Below are positions 26,949 through 35,065 of a stretch of DNA of 39,644 nt, piece after piece. Source of the stretch: Eubacteriaceae bacterium. GTDB lineage: Bacteria > Bacillota > Clostridia > Lachnospirales > Lachnospiraceae. The number at the start of each line of letters is the position of its first letter. Positions within the stretch are counted from its first letter, which is position 1. The notes below the pieces were generated by a model. The model was given only the letters and a program-made list of their open reading frames with translations, was not told the origin of the DNA and did not search any database. A program made the position numbers and the translations under genes. The stretch is taken from assembly GCA_910575665.1 (NCBI GenBank), contig CAJTFB010000036.1, positions 1-39,644 of the forward strand, given 5' to 3'.

Positions 26949-26977
26949 TTGCATTTTCGTGATTTTTCTTATATAAT
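26949..26977 (+). promoter_or_regulatory. SigA-type promoter of rel
   Basis: TTGCAT (26949-26954), 17 bases, TATAAT (26972-26977), about 41 bases before the rel start codon. Confidence 0.75.
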
Positions 26978-27017
26978 TATAAATATGCGACAAAAACATC
27001 TGAAAGGGTTGGTATAT

Positions 27018-29342
27018 ATGGCAGAAGACAGACAAAGTGAATTGATAGAAAAATTTGATACAGGCGAACTGTCCCAGGATATTATTCCTCCTAATTTTAC
27101 TGATCCCGATGTGTTGTTTGAGGTTTTGAAAAAAATTATTCTCACCGATCATCCAGGCGGCGATCTGGTGATGATCAAAAAGGCGTATGAACTTGCCAAG
27201 GAGGCGCATAAGGACCAGCGGCGCAAATCCGGGGAACCATATCTGATCCATCCGGTTTGTGTGGCGATCATACTTGCCCAGATCGATATGGATGAGGAGA
27301 CGATCGTGGGAGGACTTCTCCATGATGTGGTAGAGGATACCAAATATACGGTGGAAGATATCACCGAAATGTTTAGTGAAGAAATTGCCCTGTTGGTAGA
27401 TGGCGTCACCAAACTGACCCAGCTGAACTATTCAGCAGATAAGCTGGATGTCCAGGCAGAAAATCTAAGAAAAATGTTTCTTGCCATGGCTAAGGATATC
27501 CGCGTGATCATCATAAAGCTGGCGGACCGTCTTCACAACATGCGGACGCTCCAGTTCATGAAGCCGGAAAAACAGAAGGAAAAAGCCAGGGAGACCATGG
27601 ATATCTATGCTCCCATCGCCCACCGGCTCGGTATTTCCAAAGTGAAGGTAGAATTGGATGATCTATCTTTACAGTATCTGGAACCAGAGGCATACCAGGA
27701 ACTGACGGACAAATTCAATCATATGCGGGTCCGCAAGGAGACCTTTGTGAAAGATATCATGGCAGAGGTACGGGAGCATCTTGAAGAAGCACAGATCGCG
27801 GCAACCATTGACGGCCGTGTAAAGCATTTGTTCAGTATTTATCGGAAAATGGTCAATCAGGATAAGACACTGGATCAGATTTATGATCTGTTTGCGGTGC
27901 GTATCATTGTGGATACCGAACAGCAGTGCTATACGGCACTGGGTATCATACATGAGATGTACAAACCAATTCCCGGAAGGTTCAAGGACTACATAGCGAT
28001 GCCGAAACCGAACCACTACCAGTCGTTGCACACGACGCTGATCAGTCCCAATGGCCAGCCCTTTGAGATTCAGATCCGGACCTATGAGATGCATCAGACG
28101 GCAGAATATGGTATTGCCGCCCATTGGAAATATAAGGAGAGCAAGGGAAGCGAGGAAAGTGTCGAAAATGATGAGGCTAAGATGACATGGCTCCGCCAGA
28201 TTCTGGAATGGCAGCGGGATATGTCGGATAATAAAGAATTTTTAAGCCTGATCAAGAGTGATCTAAACCTGTTTTCAGACAGTGTATATTGTTTTACACC
28301 CAACGGTGATGTGAAAACACTTCCTGCCGGATCTACCACCATTGACTTTGCCTATGCGGTGCATACTGCTGTGGGAAATAAGATGGTGGGTGCCAGGGTG
28401 AATGGAAATCTTGTGAAGCTGGATTATCAGATCCAGAACGGTGATCGCATCGAGATTAATACGTCCCAAAACAGCAAAGGACCGAGCCGTGACTGGTTGT
28501 CCATCGTCAAAAGTACCCAGGCGAAGAACAAAATCAACCAGTGGTTCCGCAGCGAGTTCAAAGAAGAGAATATTGTCCGTGGAAAAGAGCTGCTGGCACA
28601 ATATGCGAAAACCAAAAGTATTGATTTGTATAAGCTGGTGAAACCAGAATATACGGAAGCATGCAAACGAAAGTACGGATTCAAAGATTGGGATTCTGTC
28701 TGTGCCGCCATCGGTCATGGCGGTTTGAAAGAAGGACAGGTGATCAATAAATTACAATACGAGTACGATAAGAAGAACAAGAGAATCGTCTCGGATGAAC
28801 AGGTGCTTGAGGTGATCGAGAGTGCCAAGGAGGCAAAGGCTGCCAAAATTGCCAGCCAGAATAGAGGTGTCTCCAAAAGTAAGAGTGGTATCATCGTAGA
28901 GGGACTGGATGATCTTGCAGTACGGTTTTCGCGATGCTGTAATCCAGTGCCAGGGGATGAAATTGTTGGATTTGTCACCAGGGGCCGGGGGGTTTCTATT
29001 CACCGAACGGACTGTGTCAATATGATTCATCTTCCAGTGGAAGAGAGGAATCGGTTGATCGAGGCAGAGTGGAGCGTGGAGGCGAAAAAGAGTCAGGATT
29101 TTTATCCAGTGGAGATCGTGATTTATTCCTACAATCGTAGTGGTGTCCTCTTTGATGTGTCCAGAATCTTTACAGAAAACGAAATTGATGTAAAATCGAT
29201 GAATGTCCGTACTACAAAGCAAGAAAAGGCGACAATTGTAGTTGGATTCGAGACGAAAGGTGTAGAACAGTTGAATAAACTGGTGAAAAAGCTCCGTGGA
29301 GTGGAGAGTGTCATCGATATTGAAAGGCGTTCCAACGGCTGA
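27018..29342 (+). CDS. Bifunctional (p)ppGpp synthase/hydrolase (RelA/SpoT family)
   Basis: A 774-residue Rel protein that makes and degrades the stringent-response alarmone. In order: HD hydrolase domain (about 45-200, with LLHDVVEDT near 100 and KLADRLHNMRTL), synthetase domain (about 250-380, with KHLFSIYRKM, DLFAVRIIVDT and DYIAMPKPNHYQSLHTT), TGS (about 420-480), a zinc-finger-like region with RCCNPVPGDEIVGF, and a C-terminal ACT domain. Both active sites look intact. The chosen ATG at 27018 gives the usual length; a reading frame open to 26850 runs over the terminator and promoter and is not used. MBL hydrolase and hemZ follow. Confidence 0.97.
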   Translation: MAEDRQSELIEKFDTGELSQDIIPPNFTDPDVLFEVLKKIILTDHPGGDLVMIKKAYELAKEAHKDQRRKSGEPYLIHPVCVAIILAQIDMDEETIVGGLLHDVVEDTKYTVEDITEMFSEEIALLVDGVTKLTQLNYSADKLDVQAENLRKMFLAMAKDIRVIIIKLADRLHNMRTLQFMKPEKQKEKARETMDIYAPIAHRLGISKVKVELDDLSLQYLEPEAYQELTDKFNHMRVRKETFVKDIMAEVREHLEEAQIAATIDGRVKHLFSIYRKMVNQDKTLDQIYDLFAVRIIVDTEQQCYTALGIIHEMYKPIPGRFKDYIAMPKPNHYQSLHTTLISPNGQPFEIQIRTYEMHQTAEYGIAAHWKYKESKGSEESVENDEAKMTWLRQILEWQRDMSDNKEFLSLIKSDLNLFSDSVYCFTPNGDVKTLPAGSTTIDFAYAVHTAVGNKMVGARVNGNLVKLDYQIQNGDRIEINTSQNSKGPSRDWLSIVKSTQAKNKINQWFRSEFKEENIVRGKELLAQYAKTKSIDLYKLVKPEYTEACKRKYGFKDWDSVCAAIGHGGLKEGQVINKLQYEYDKKNKRIVSDEQVLEVIESAKEAKAAKIASQNRGVSKSKSGIIVEGLDDLAVRFSRCCNPVPGDEIVGFVTRGRGVSIHRTDCVNMIHLPVEERNRLIEAEWSVEAKKSQDFYPVEIVIYSYNRSGVLFDVSRIFTENEIDVKSMNVRTTKQEKATIVVGFETKGVEQLNKLVKKLRGVESVIDIERRSNG

Positions 29343-29393
29343 TCCAGTGGTGATTAGATGAAGTTGCTGAGGTGACAGGAATGGAGGTTTGAG

Positions 29394-30035
29394 ATGATAA
29401 TAAACGGAATTCAAATTGATTCTATCGTTGTAGGCGGAGTTGGTACAAATTGTTATATTGTGAGGCGGGAAAACAGTGATCAGTGCGTTGTACTGGACCC
29501 GGGATACAGCGGTAGAAAGATCGCCAGGTACATCCATAATGAGGGGTGTAAACTGGAGGATGTGCTTCTGACCCATGGACATTTTGACCATATGATGGGA
29601 GTGACATTTTTGATGGAAGAGGCAGGGGGCAGACTTTGTGCCTTTGAGGACGAGCAGGCGGTGTTAGAAGATCCCGGCATGAATGTGACGGCGATGGCAG
29701 GTAGTGCCATGACGTTGCAGGCAGATGTGTATTTTCGGGATGGACAGGTATATGAGACAGCTGGTATGAAGTTTACTGTGATCCATACCCCAGGGCATAC
29801 CAAAGGGAGCTGCTGTTATTACTTAAAAGAAGAGGGGATACTGTTCAGCGGGGATACTTTGTTTTTGGAATCTGTCGGAAGAACGGATCTGCCTACCGGC
29901 AATGACCATCAGATCATAGAATCCCTGAAAGAAAAGGTGCTCACTCTTCCTGATGAAGTAAAAGTATTTCCGGGACATGGACCGGCGACGGAGATTGGGT
30001 ATGAGAGGGAAAATAACCCTTATGCTGCGATGTAA
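29394..30035 (+). CDS. MBL-fold metallo-hydrolase (glyoxalase II-like)
   Basis: A 213-residue metallo-beta-lactamase-fold enzyme. The metal site motif is THGHFDHM (His61, His63, Asp65, His66), followed by IHTPGHTKGSCCYYL, FSGDTLFLESVGRTDLP and a final FPGHGPATEIGYE. This is the YcbL/GloB-like subfamily often found next to rel in Firmicutes. The physiological thioester or other substrate is unknown. It lies 51 bases after rel, and hemZ starts 14 bases downstream, so the three are probably one transcript. Confidence 0.92.
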   Translation: MIINGIQIDSIVVGGVGTNCYIVRRENSDQCVVLDPGYSGRKIARYIHNEGCKLEDVLLTHGHFDHMMGVTFLMEEAGGRLCAFEDEQAVLEDPGMNVTAMAGSAMTLQADVYFRDGQVYETAGMKFTVIHTPGHTKGSCCYYLKEEGILFSGDTLFLESVGRTDLPTGNDHQIIESLKEKVLTLPDEVKVFPGHGPATEIGYERENNPYAAM

Positions 30036-30049
30036 GGACAGGGAATGAC

Positions 30050-31474
30050 ATGATTCATATTACCATTAAAGACAATGAGTTTTCCTATGACCTGAAAGCA
30101 CTTGCCATGGTGTTTTTCCCAGAACGGGAGTGCCAGGTAGAAGAAGATCCAGCGCTACTATCTAGAAAGGGATTTACCATGGTGATCCGTATCGACGGGG
30201 AAAAGCCCCTGGAGGAGTTTTTGCCTGATCCCTATACTAAAAATGAAGTCAAGCAGAAGGTATACCATTATTTTAGCAGGGTCTCGGGCAGAACGCAGCC
30301 ATGGGGTATTCTGACAGGAATCCGCCCGGCTAAGATTCCCTTCCGCAGGGTTCTAGAGGGGAGAGGACGGCAGGAGATCCTTCGGGAACTGGAAGAAGAA
30401 TATCTTTGCAGCAGGGCGAAGGCGGAGCTGGCTGTGGATGTGGCGGCTAAAGAAGTGTGGATCACCCAGGGTATGGATCACAGACACAGTGTCAGCATTT
30501 ATATCGGTATTCCTTTCTGTCCGAGTATCTGCGCCTACTGCTCTTTTTCCTCCTATCCACTTAAACAGTATGAATATAAGACAGATGCTTATCTGGATGC
30601 CCTGGAAAAAGAGATCACCTATGTAGGAGAGCATCTGGGAGGAAGGCGGCTACAGACAGTCTACGTCGGCGGCGGGACGCCTACATCTCTGACAGAAGCA
30701 CAACTGGAACGGCTATTTGCCATGATCGAAGATCATTTTCCCATGGATGAGGTGAGGGAGTATACGGTAGAGGCGGGTCGGCCAGACAGTATTACCGAGG
30801 GCAAGTTAAGGTGCATGCGGCGCCACAAGGTATCGCGCATCTCCATCAATCCCCAGAGCATGAAGCAGCACACGCTGGATCTGTTGGGAAGGAAACATAC
30901 CACGGAACAGATCCGGGACGTATTCCAACTGGCGAGGAAACTTGGCTTTGACAATATCAATATGGATTTGATCTTGGGTCTGCCGGAAGAAACCTTGGAA
31001 GATTTCAAATACACCCTCTCGGAAGTGGACCAGATGGGACCAGACAGCATAACGGTTCACACACTGGTGATCAAACGGGCATCCCGCATCCGAAGAGAAA
31101 AGCTGGAGCAGGGAGCTCAGATCAGTGAAGAGGATGCCTGTATTCCACAAATGCAGGAATATTCTGAGCGGTTCTGCCGGGAACACGGATATGAGCCCTA
31201 TTATATGTACCGTCAGAAAAACAAAGCGGTGACCAGTCGAAATACCAATCAGGAAAATGTGGCATATGCCAGACCTGGTAAGGAGTGTATTTACAATGTT
31301 CTTATGATGGAAGAAAAACAGACCATAGTCGCCTGCGGTGCCGGGAGCGTATCAAAGCGAGTTTATCCAGATGGACGGATTGAGCGAAGCGAGAATGTGA
31401 AGGATGTTGCCCAATATATCGAGAGAATCGGGGAAATGATTGAGCGCAAAAAGCATCTTTTGAGCGATTGCTGA
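30050..31474 (+). CDS. hemZ: Coproporphyrinogen dehydrogenase-like radical SAM protein HemZ
   Basis: A 474-residue radical SAM protein. The Fe-S cluster motif is CPSICAYC (Cys157, Cys161, Cys164), with FYVGGGTPTSL-like sequence VYVGGGTPTSL downstream and the HemN-type block NMDLILGLPEET. The N-terminal extension of about 140 residues is typical of HemZ rather than HemN. The annotated reaction is oxygen-independent oxidation of coproporphyrinogen III. Since no uroporphyrinogen decarboxylase is visible here, its real role in this organism is uncertain. It is the last chromosomal gene before the conjugative element. Confidence 0.93.
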   Translation: MIHITIKDNEFSYDLKALAMVFFPERECQVEEDPALLSRKGFTMVIRIDGEKPLEEFLPDPYTKNEVKQKVYHYFSRVSGRTQPWGILTGIRPAKIPFRRVLEGRGRQEILRELEEEYLCSRAKAELAVDVAAKEVWITQGMDHRHSVSIYIGIPFCPSICAYCSFSSYPLKQYEYKTDAYLDALEKEITYVGEHLGGRRLQTVYVGGGTPTSLTEAQLERLFAMIEDHFPMDEVREYTVEAGRPDSITEGKLRCMRRHKVSRISINPQSMKQHTLDLLGRKHTTEQIRDVFQLARKLGFDNINMDLILGLPEETLEDFKYTLSEVDQMGPDSITVHTLVIKRASRIRREKLEQGAQISEEDACIPQMQEYSERFCREHGYEPYYMYRQKNKAVTSRNTNQENVAYARPGKECIYNVLMMEEKQTIVACGAGSVSKRVYPDGRIERSENVKDVAQYIERIGEMIERKKHLLSDC

Positions 31475-31574
31475 TTGGATTTCTAAAAGGAAAATAATTG
31501 GGTAGGAAGGCATGAATGGGTACTAAAAATATCCAAAAGTGCAACATAAGTGCAACAAATTTCTGTTGAATAAT

Positions 31575-31603
31575 ATGTAATAATACTTCATATTACATTT
31601 TTT
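31575..31603 (+). terminator. Intrinsic terminator after hemZ
   Basis: ATGTAATA pairs with TATTACAT around an 8-base loop, followed by six T residues. It is the first terminator past the hemZ stop and so probably ends the rel-MBL-hemZ transcript. The stem is AT-rich. Confidence 0.7.
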
Positions 31604-31650
31604 ACTCGATGTGCAACAAATAATTTAGTGGTGTCAGTAGCACCACCCAA

Positions 31651-31686
31651 AGGACATTTCAAATAATAATGAAATGTCCTTTTTTT
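31651..31686 (+). terminator. Second intrinsic terminator in the hemZ-element gap
   Basis: AGGACATTTC and GAAATGTCCT flank a 10-base loop and run into six further T residues. A small GTGGTG/CACCAC hairpin lies just before it (31628-31646). It insulates the element genes from chromosomal transcription. Confidence 0.85.
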
Positions 31687-31783
31687 GCGCACTTTTGACG
31701 GTTTTAAGGTGCAACAAATGTATTTGAGGAAGCTGCGTTAGCAACTGTCAATCATTCATTAAAGAAAATTGGAGGAAAGAAGC

Positions 31784-32248
31784 ATGAGTAGTAGTACAGC
31801 GTTAGGAGCAGAGAAAGCGATTATTTTTATCAGCGATGCACATGAAAAATTCTACTATGAGAAATTGAAAGAAGTCAGGTATCACGACGTGTACCACAAA
31901 GCGCTTGTATATTGTCTTGGTATCAGCGATGACACGAGAAGAAACATTTACAGTATCTATGATTTTAAGACAGGCTGTGTAAAAACGGAGTGCCTGCATG
32001 AAGGCTGGCAGACCAGCGGGAACGTGAAAGTAGTCAGGATGGCGTATAACCTTTACTGCAACGGTACGCCGAGTGTCCTTGATTACGATGATGCTGAGGA
32101 ACAGGTGGACGAGTGCAGACGGTACACAGTGGAAGAACTATTCTGCTGTGCCTATGCGCCCTATTTTTGGCAGGCGGTACAGATACGGTATCCGGAATAC
32201 GCAACGTATAACCACGATCTGTACGCCATGTTCGGAGGACGGGATTGA
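31784..32248 (+). CDS. DUF6075-like protein of the conjugative element
   Basis: A 154-residue soluble protein resembling the DUF6075 family that sits at the start of many gut-Firmicute conjugative elements. Recognisable blocks are HEKFYYEKLKEVRYHDVYHKA, ISDDTRRNIYSIYDF, VKTECLHEGWQTSGNVKVVRMAYNLYCNG. No catalytic motif is known to me. The ATG at 31784 has GGAGG 8 bases upstream. Its stop overlaps the start of the next small gene. Function unknown; family assignment is from memory of the pattern. Confidence 0.75.
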   Translation: MSSSTALGAEKAIIFISDAHEKFYYEKLKEVRYHDVYHKALVYCLGISDDTRRNIYSIYDFKTGCVKTECLHEGWQTSGNVKVVRMAYNLYCNGTPSVLDYDDAEEQVDECRRYTVEELFCCAYAPYFWQAVQIRYPEYATYNHDLYAMFGGRD

Positions 32249-32427
32249 TGTTAAAAGTCAGGCTTATGGGAACAAAGAACGATATTAAGTGGTTCGGGAA
32301 GATTTTACAGAGGAATCCGAAAATCGAAGTGACGGAGTTTTCCGATATGTTCCCAAACAAAGGGACAAAGAAATATTACAGGACTTATGTGGAAGTCAGG
32401 AAAAGCAATGTAAAAGAAAACCAGTAG
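32248..32427 (+). CDS. Small DUF3970-like protein
   Basis: A 59-residue protein (VRLMGTKNDIKWFGKILQRN, then SDMFPNKGTKKYYRTYVEV). The short alpha-beta pattern resembles DUF3970-type small proteins found in phages and conjugative elements. Its ATG shares a base with the TGA of the previous gene, so the two are translationally coupled. Function unknown. Confidence 0.65.
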   Translation: MLKVRLMGTKNDIKWFGKILQRNPKIEVTEFSDMFPNKGTKKYYRTYVEVRKSNVKENQ

Positions 32428-32446
32428 AAAGCAAAGGAGAATTATC

Positions 32447-33286
32447 ATGTGTAAAATAATCGCAATCGCAAACCAGAAAGGCGGAGTGGGCAAGACCACC
32501 ACAACAGGCAATTTAGGAATCGGGCTGGCAAAACAGGGAAAGAAGGTGCTTCTGATTGATGCGGATGCACAGGGCAGCCTGACCGCAAGTTTAGGCTTTA
32601 CAGAGCCGGACAGTCTGGAAGTCACGCTTGCAACCATTATGGGGAACTTAATCAATGACGAGGAAATAGAGCCGGGAGAGGGTATCCTCCACCATGAGGA
32701 AGGGATAGACCTTATGCCGGGGAACATTGAATTATCCGGTTTAGAGGTTTCCCTTGTGAATGTCATGAGCCGGGAAACGGTACTCCGGTCATACATAGAG
32801 ATTGTCAGGGAGAGCTACGATTATATCTTAATTGACTGTATGCCTTCCCTCGGCATGATTACCATAAACGCCTTTGCCAGCGCCGACAGCATATTGATAC
32901 CTGTACAGGCGGCATATCTGCCCGTTAAAGGCTTGCAGCAGCTTATCAAGACGGTCGGCAAAGTAAAGCGGCAGATTAACCCGAAACTGGAAATAGAGGG
33001 GATTCTGCTTACAATGGTGGACAGCCGGACGAACTACGCAAAGGACATCAGCTCCATGCTGAAGGAAGCCTATGGAAGCCGGGTGAGGATATTTGCCAAT
33101 GTTATTCCCATTTCCGTCCGGGCGGCGGAGATTTCAGCGGAGGGTGTCAGCATCTACAAGCATGATCCAAAGGGGAAAGTAGCGTCAGCCTATGATTCTC
33201 TGACAAAGGAGGTAATCACCTCTGCTCGTCAGGGTGACTCGCACTTTGCTCCGCAAAGCAAGGAGGTGAGCGCAGATGGGCAGTAA
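32447..33286 (+). CDS. parA: ParA/Soj partition ATPase
   Basis: A 279-residue ParA-type ATPase. The deviant Walker A is KGGVGKTTT at about residues 12-20, Walker A' is LLIDADAQGSLTASLG, and Walker B is YILIDCMPSLGM. With the ParB next door it is expected to partition the circular form of the element or aid its maintenance. AAAGGAG precedes the ATG. It overlaps parB by 11 bases. Confidence 0.95.
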   Translation: MCKIIAIANQKGGVGKTTTTGNLGIGLAKQGKKVLLIDADAQGSLTASLGFTEPDSLEVTLATIMGNLINDEEIEPGEGILHHEEGIDLMPGNIELSGLEVSLVNVMSRETVLRSYIEIVRESYDYILIDCMPSLGMITINAFASADSILIPVQAAYLPVKGLQQLIKTVGKVKRQINPKLEIEGILLTMVDSRTNYAKDISSMLKEAYGSRVRIFANVIPISVRAAEISAEGVSIYKHDPKGKVASAYDSLTKEVITSARQGDSHFAPQSKEVSADGQ

Positions 33287-34166
33287 CGCAAAACCAAGAA
33301 GCGCATCAAAGGTTGCTCTGGAAAGTTTTGATGATCTGTTCGGCGGGAGTGCTGCACAGGAAAGCGGCGTTGAGCAGATTATCAATGCGCCACTGGCAGA
33401 GCTTTACACGTTCAAAGACCACCCGTTCCGGGTGGAGGACGATGAGAAGATGGAGGAAACAACCGAGAGTATCCGCCAGTATGGGGTGCTTGTGCCGGGG
33501 ATTGCAAGACCGAGGGTGGGTGGAGGCTATGAAATCATAGCCGGACACCGCCGCAAACGTGGCTCGGAGCTTGCCGGAAAGACGGAGATGCCTGTGGTTG
33601 TCCGCAACTACACCGATGATGAAGCTACGATAATCATGGTGGATTCCAATATCCAGAGGGAAGATATTTTACCGAGTGAGAAGGCGAGAGCCTACAAGAT
33701 GAAATATGAAGCCATGAAGCATCAGGGGAAGAAGTCAGGAAGAAACACACTGGATGAGGTCGGGGAAGCTGCCGGGGAGAACGCTAAAAAAGTACAGCGG
33801 TATATCTGGCTTTCCCGGCTGTCTGATGAACTTCTTACTATGGTGGACGGTAAAAAACTCGGTTTCTCACAGGGAGTTGACATTTCCTTTCTGGCGGAGG
33901 AAGCGCAGCAGTGGGTGCAGGCAGTCATAGAGGAAAAAGGCTGTAACGTCAGCATGGCGCAGTCGGCAAAAATCAAGGAATATGGCAAGACCGGGGAGCT
34001 TACCCTTGCAATGGTGCGCCTGATACTGACGGAGGAAAAGCCGAAGGAACGGAAGGTAACACTGAAAGCGGACAAAATCAGCGAATATTTTGCGGAGGAC
34101 TGCAGCAGTGAGGAAATAGAGGGCATCATCATTCAGCTATTGGATGAATGGAAGAAAAGACAATAG
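33276..34166 (+). CDS. parB: ParB/Spo0J-like partition protein
   Basis: A 296-residue ParB. The N-terminal domain has the CTP-binding box region (FRVEDDEKMEETTESIRQYG, PRVGGGYEIIAGHRRKRGSEL, then VDSNIQRED), followed by a helix-turn-helix region with ENAKKVQRYIWLSRLS. Downstream parts are those usual in element-borne ParBs. The start inside the parA 3' end has AAGGAGG. The repA gene follows, making a parA-parB-repA block. Confidence 0.94.
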   Translation: MGSNAKPRSASKVALESFDDLFGGSAAQESGVEQIINAPLAELYTFKDHPFRVEDDEKMEETTESIRQYGVLVPGIARPRVGGGYEIIAGHRRKRGSELAGKTEMPVVVRNYTDDEATIIMVDSNIQREDILPSEKARAYKMKYEAMKHQGKKSGRNTLDEVGEAAGENAKKVQRYIWLSRLSDELLTMVDGKKLGFSQGVDISFLAEEAQQWVQAVIEEKGCNVSMAQSAKIKEYGKTGELTLAMVRLILTEEKPKERKVTLKADKISEYFAEDCSSEEIEGIIIQLLDEWKKRQ

Positions 34167-34183
34167 AGGGGAGGTGCATCAGC

Positions 34184-34669
34184 GTGGATGGCACAATAAA
34201 ATTTGACTATTATTATGGCATCGAAGCGGAACAGTTTTCTTTTTACCGGGTTCCGAGGCTGCTGATAAAAGACGCAAGGTTTAAAGAGTTGTCCAGCGAT
34301 GCAAAGCTCCTTTATGGTCTGATGCTTGACAGGCTGGCATTGTCAATCAAGAATGGCTGGCTTGACGAGGAAAACAGGGTGTATATCCATTACACCCTGG
34401 ATAACATAATGGAGGATTTGGGATGCGCAAGGGAGAAATGTGCCAAAGTGATTGCGGAGCTTGACAGCAAAAAGGGAATCGGTCTGATTGAGAAGAAAAG
34501 GAGGGGACTGGGCAAGCCGGACATCATCTATGTGAAGAATTTTGCGACACTGGATACCGGGAAAGAACCGGGCGGAGAGCTGGAAAACCCTGATAATGCT
34601 GACAATTCCGCAGAAGTTCGGAAACCGAACTTCAAGAGGTTCGATAATCAAACTGGTGTTAGTATATAA
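34184..34669 (+). pseudogene. Replication initiator RepA, N-terminal half (split by IS remnant)
   Basis: The first part of a RepA_N-family initiator. It has the diagnostic FSFYRVPRLLIKDARFKELS, DAKLLYGLMLDRLALSIKNG and YIHYTLDNIMEDLGC, a winged-helix DNA-binding region. Reading ends at a TAA (34667) contributed by the inserted IS remnant, so it encodes about 161 residues from the GTG at 34184, which has GGGGAGG 9 bases upstream. An ATG at 34148 is in frame but lacks a ribosome site. Deleting 34654-35019 rejoins it in frame with the DUF6017 half at 35066-35665, giving an ancestral protein of about 371 residues. The truncated form keeps the DNA-binding domain and might still bind. Confidence 0.88.
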
Positions 34670-35016
34670 GTGTGGACAGAAAAAGTTGAACAACCTATAC
34701 TATCAAATGAAAGAGCAAAGGAGATGTTCAACATGGCGAAAAATCAAAAATCTTACACTCCGGAATTTAAACAGCAGATCGTGGATCTGTATAATGCCGG
34801 AGGAACTACTGAAAAAGGAAGAAATATATCTTCATACTTATCAGGATTCAAAGGAAGCCCGCAGAGCAATTTTTGAATACATAGAGGGCTGGTATAACCG
34901 AAAAAGAATACACAGTGCGATTGGTTACATAACACCACAGCAGAAGGAGGATGAGGAACTTAAAAAAACAGCATAATCTTTCGACTTTTTTTGTCCAAAG
35001 TATTGACATAGATCCA
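34654..35016 (+). mobile_element. Internally deleted IS3-family element (363 bp)
   Basis: Ends are TG...CA as in IS3-family elements. The inner parts of the ends match (left TGGACAGAAAAAGTTGAA, right reads TGGACAAAAAAAGTCGAA on the other strand). A 3-base direct repeat AAC flanks it (34651-34653 and 35017-35019). Inside, the start of OrfA is fused to the end of OrfB, so it cannot move on its own but could be mobilised by a related transposase. The right end carries an outward TTGACA (35003-35008). Confidence 0.88.
34733..34976 (+). pseudogene. IS3-family transposase remnant (OrfA start / OrfB end)
   Basis: From 34733, MAKNQKSYTPEFKQQIVDLY is the start of an IS3 OrfA helix-turn-helix protein. 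After about 26 codons the sequence jumps to the last part of OrfB, read in another frame: KKEEIYLHTYQDSKEARRAI, then YIEGWYNRKRIHSAIGYITP, ending at the stop at 34976. The catalytic DDE core is missing. The deletion joint lies near 34810. Confidence 0.88.
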
Positions 35017-35065
35017 AACTTCAAGAAGTTCGGAAATCGAACTTCAAGAGATTCGGAAACCGAAC

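Larger units (their letters stand above)
31539..31719 (+). repeat. Four direct repeats GTGCAACAAAT near the element's left end
   Basis: Copies start at 31539 (GTGCAACATAA, imperfect), 31550, 31611 and 31709, the last three exact (GTGCAACAAAT). All have the same orientation and lie in the 309-base gap between hemZ and the first gene of the conjugative element. Repeated short sites at an element end may be integrase arm sites or binding sites of a replication or partition protein; the sequence does not decide. The attachment core itself is not identified. Confidence 0.7.

Noticed and set aside
26850-27017. Upstream extension of rel
   Set aside because: The extension runs through the spo0A terminator and the rel promoter, and the family N-terminus starts at 27018.
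10004-31474. Complete haem biosynthesis pathway
   Set aside because: Early C5 genes and hemZ are present, but no uroporphyrinogen decarboxylase, protoporphyrinogen oxidase or ferrochelatase is visible in the window.
34671-34997. Alternative IS ends TGTGGACA...TGTCCA with AAG target duplication
   Set aside because: The inner repeats match, but removing this interval leaves the TAA at 34667 in place. Ends at 34654 and 35016 with AAC restore both the frame and the 23-bp iteron.
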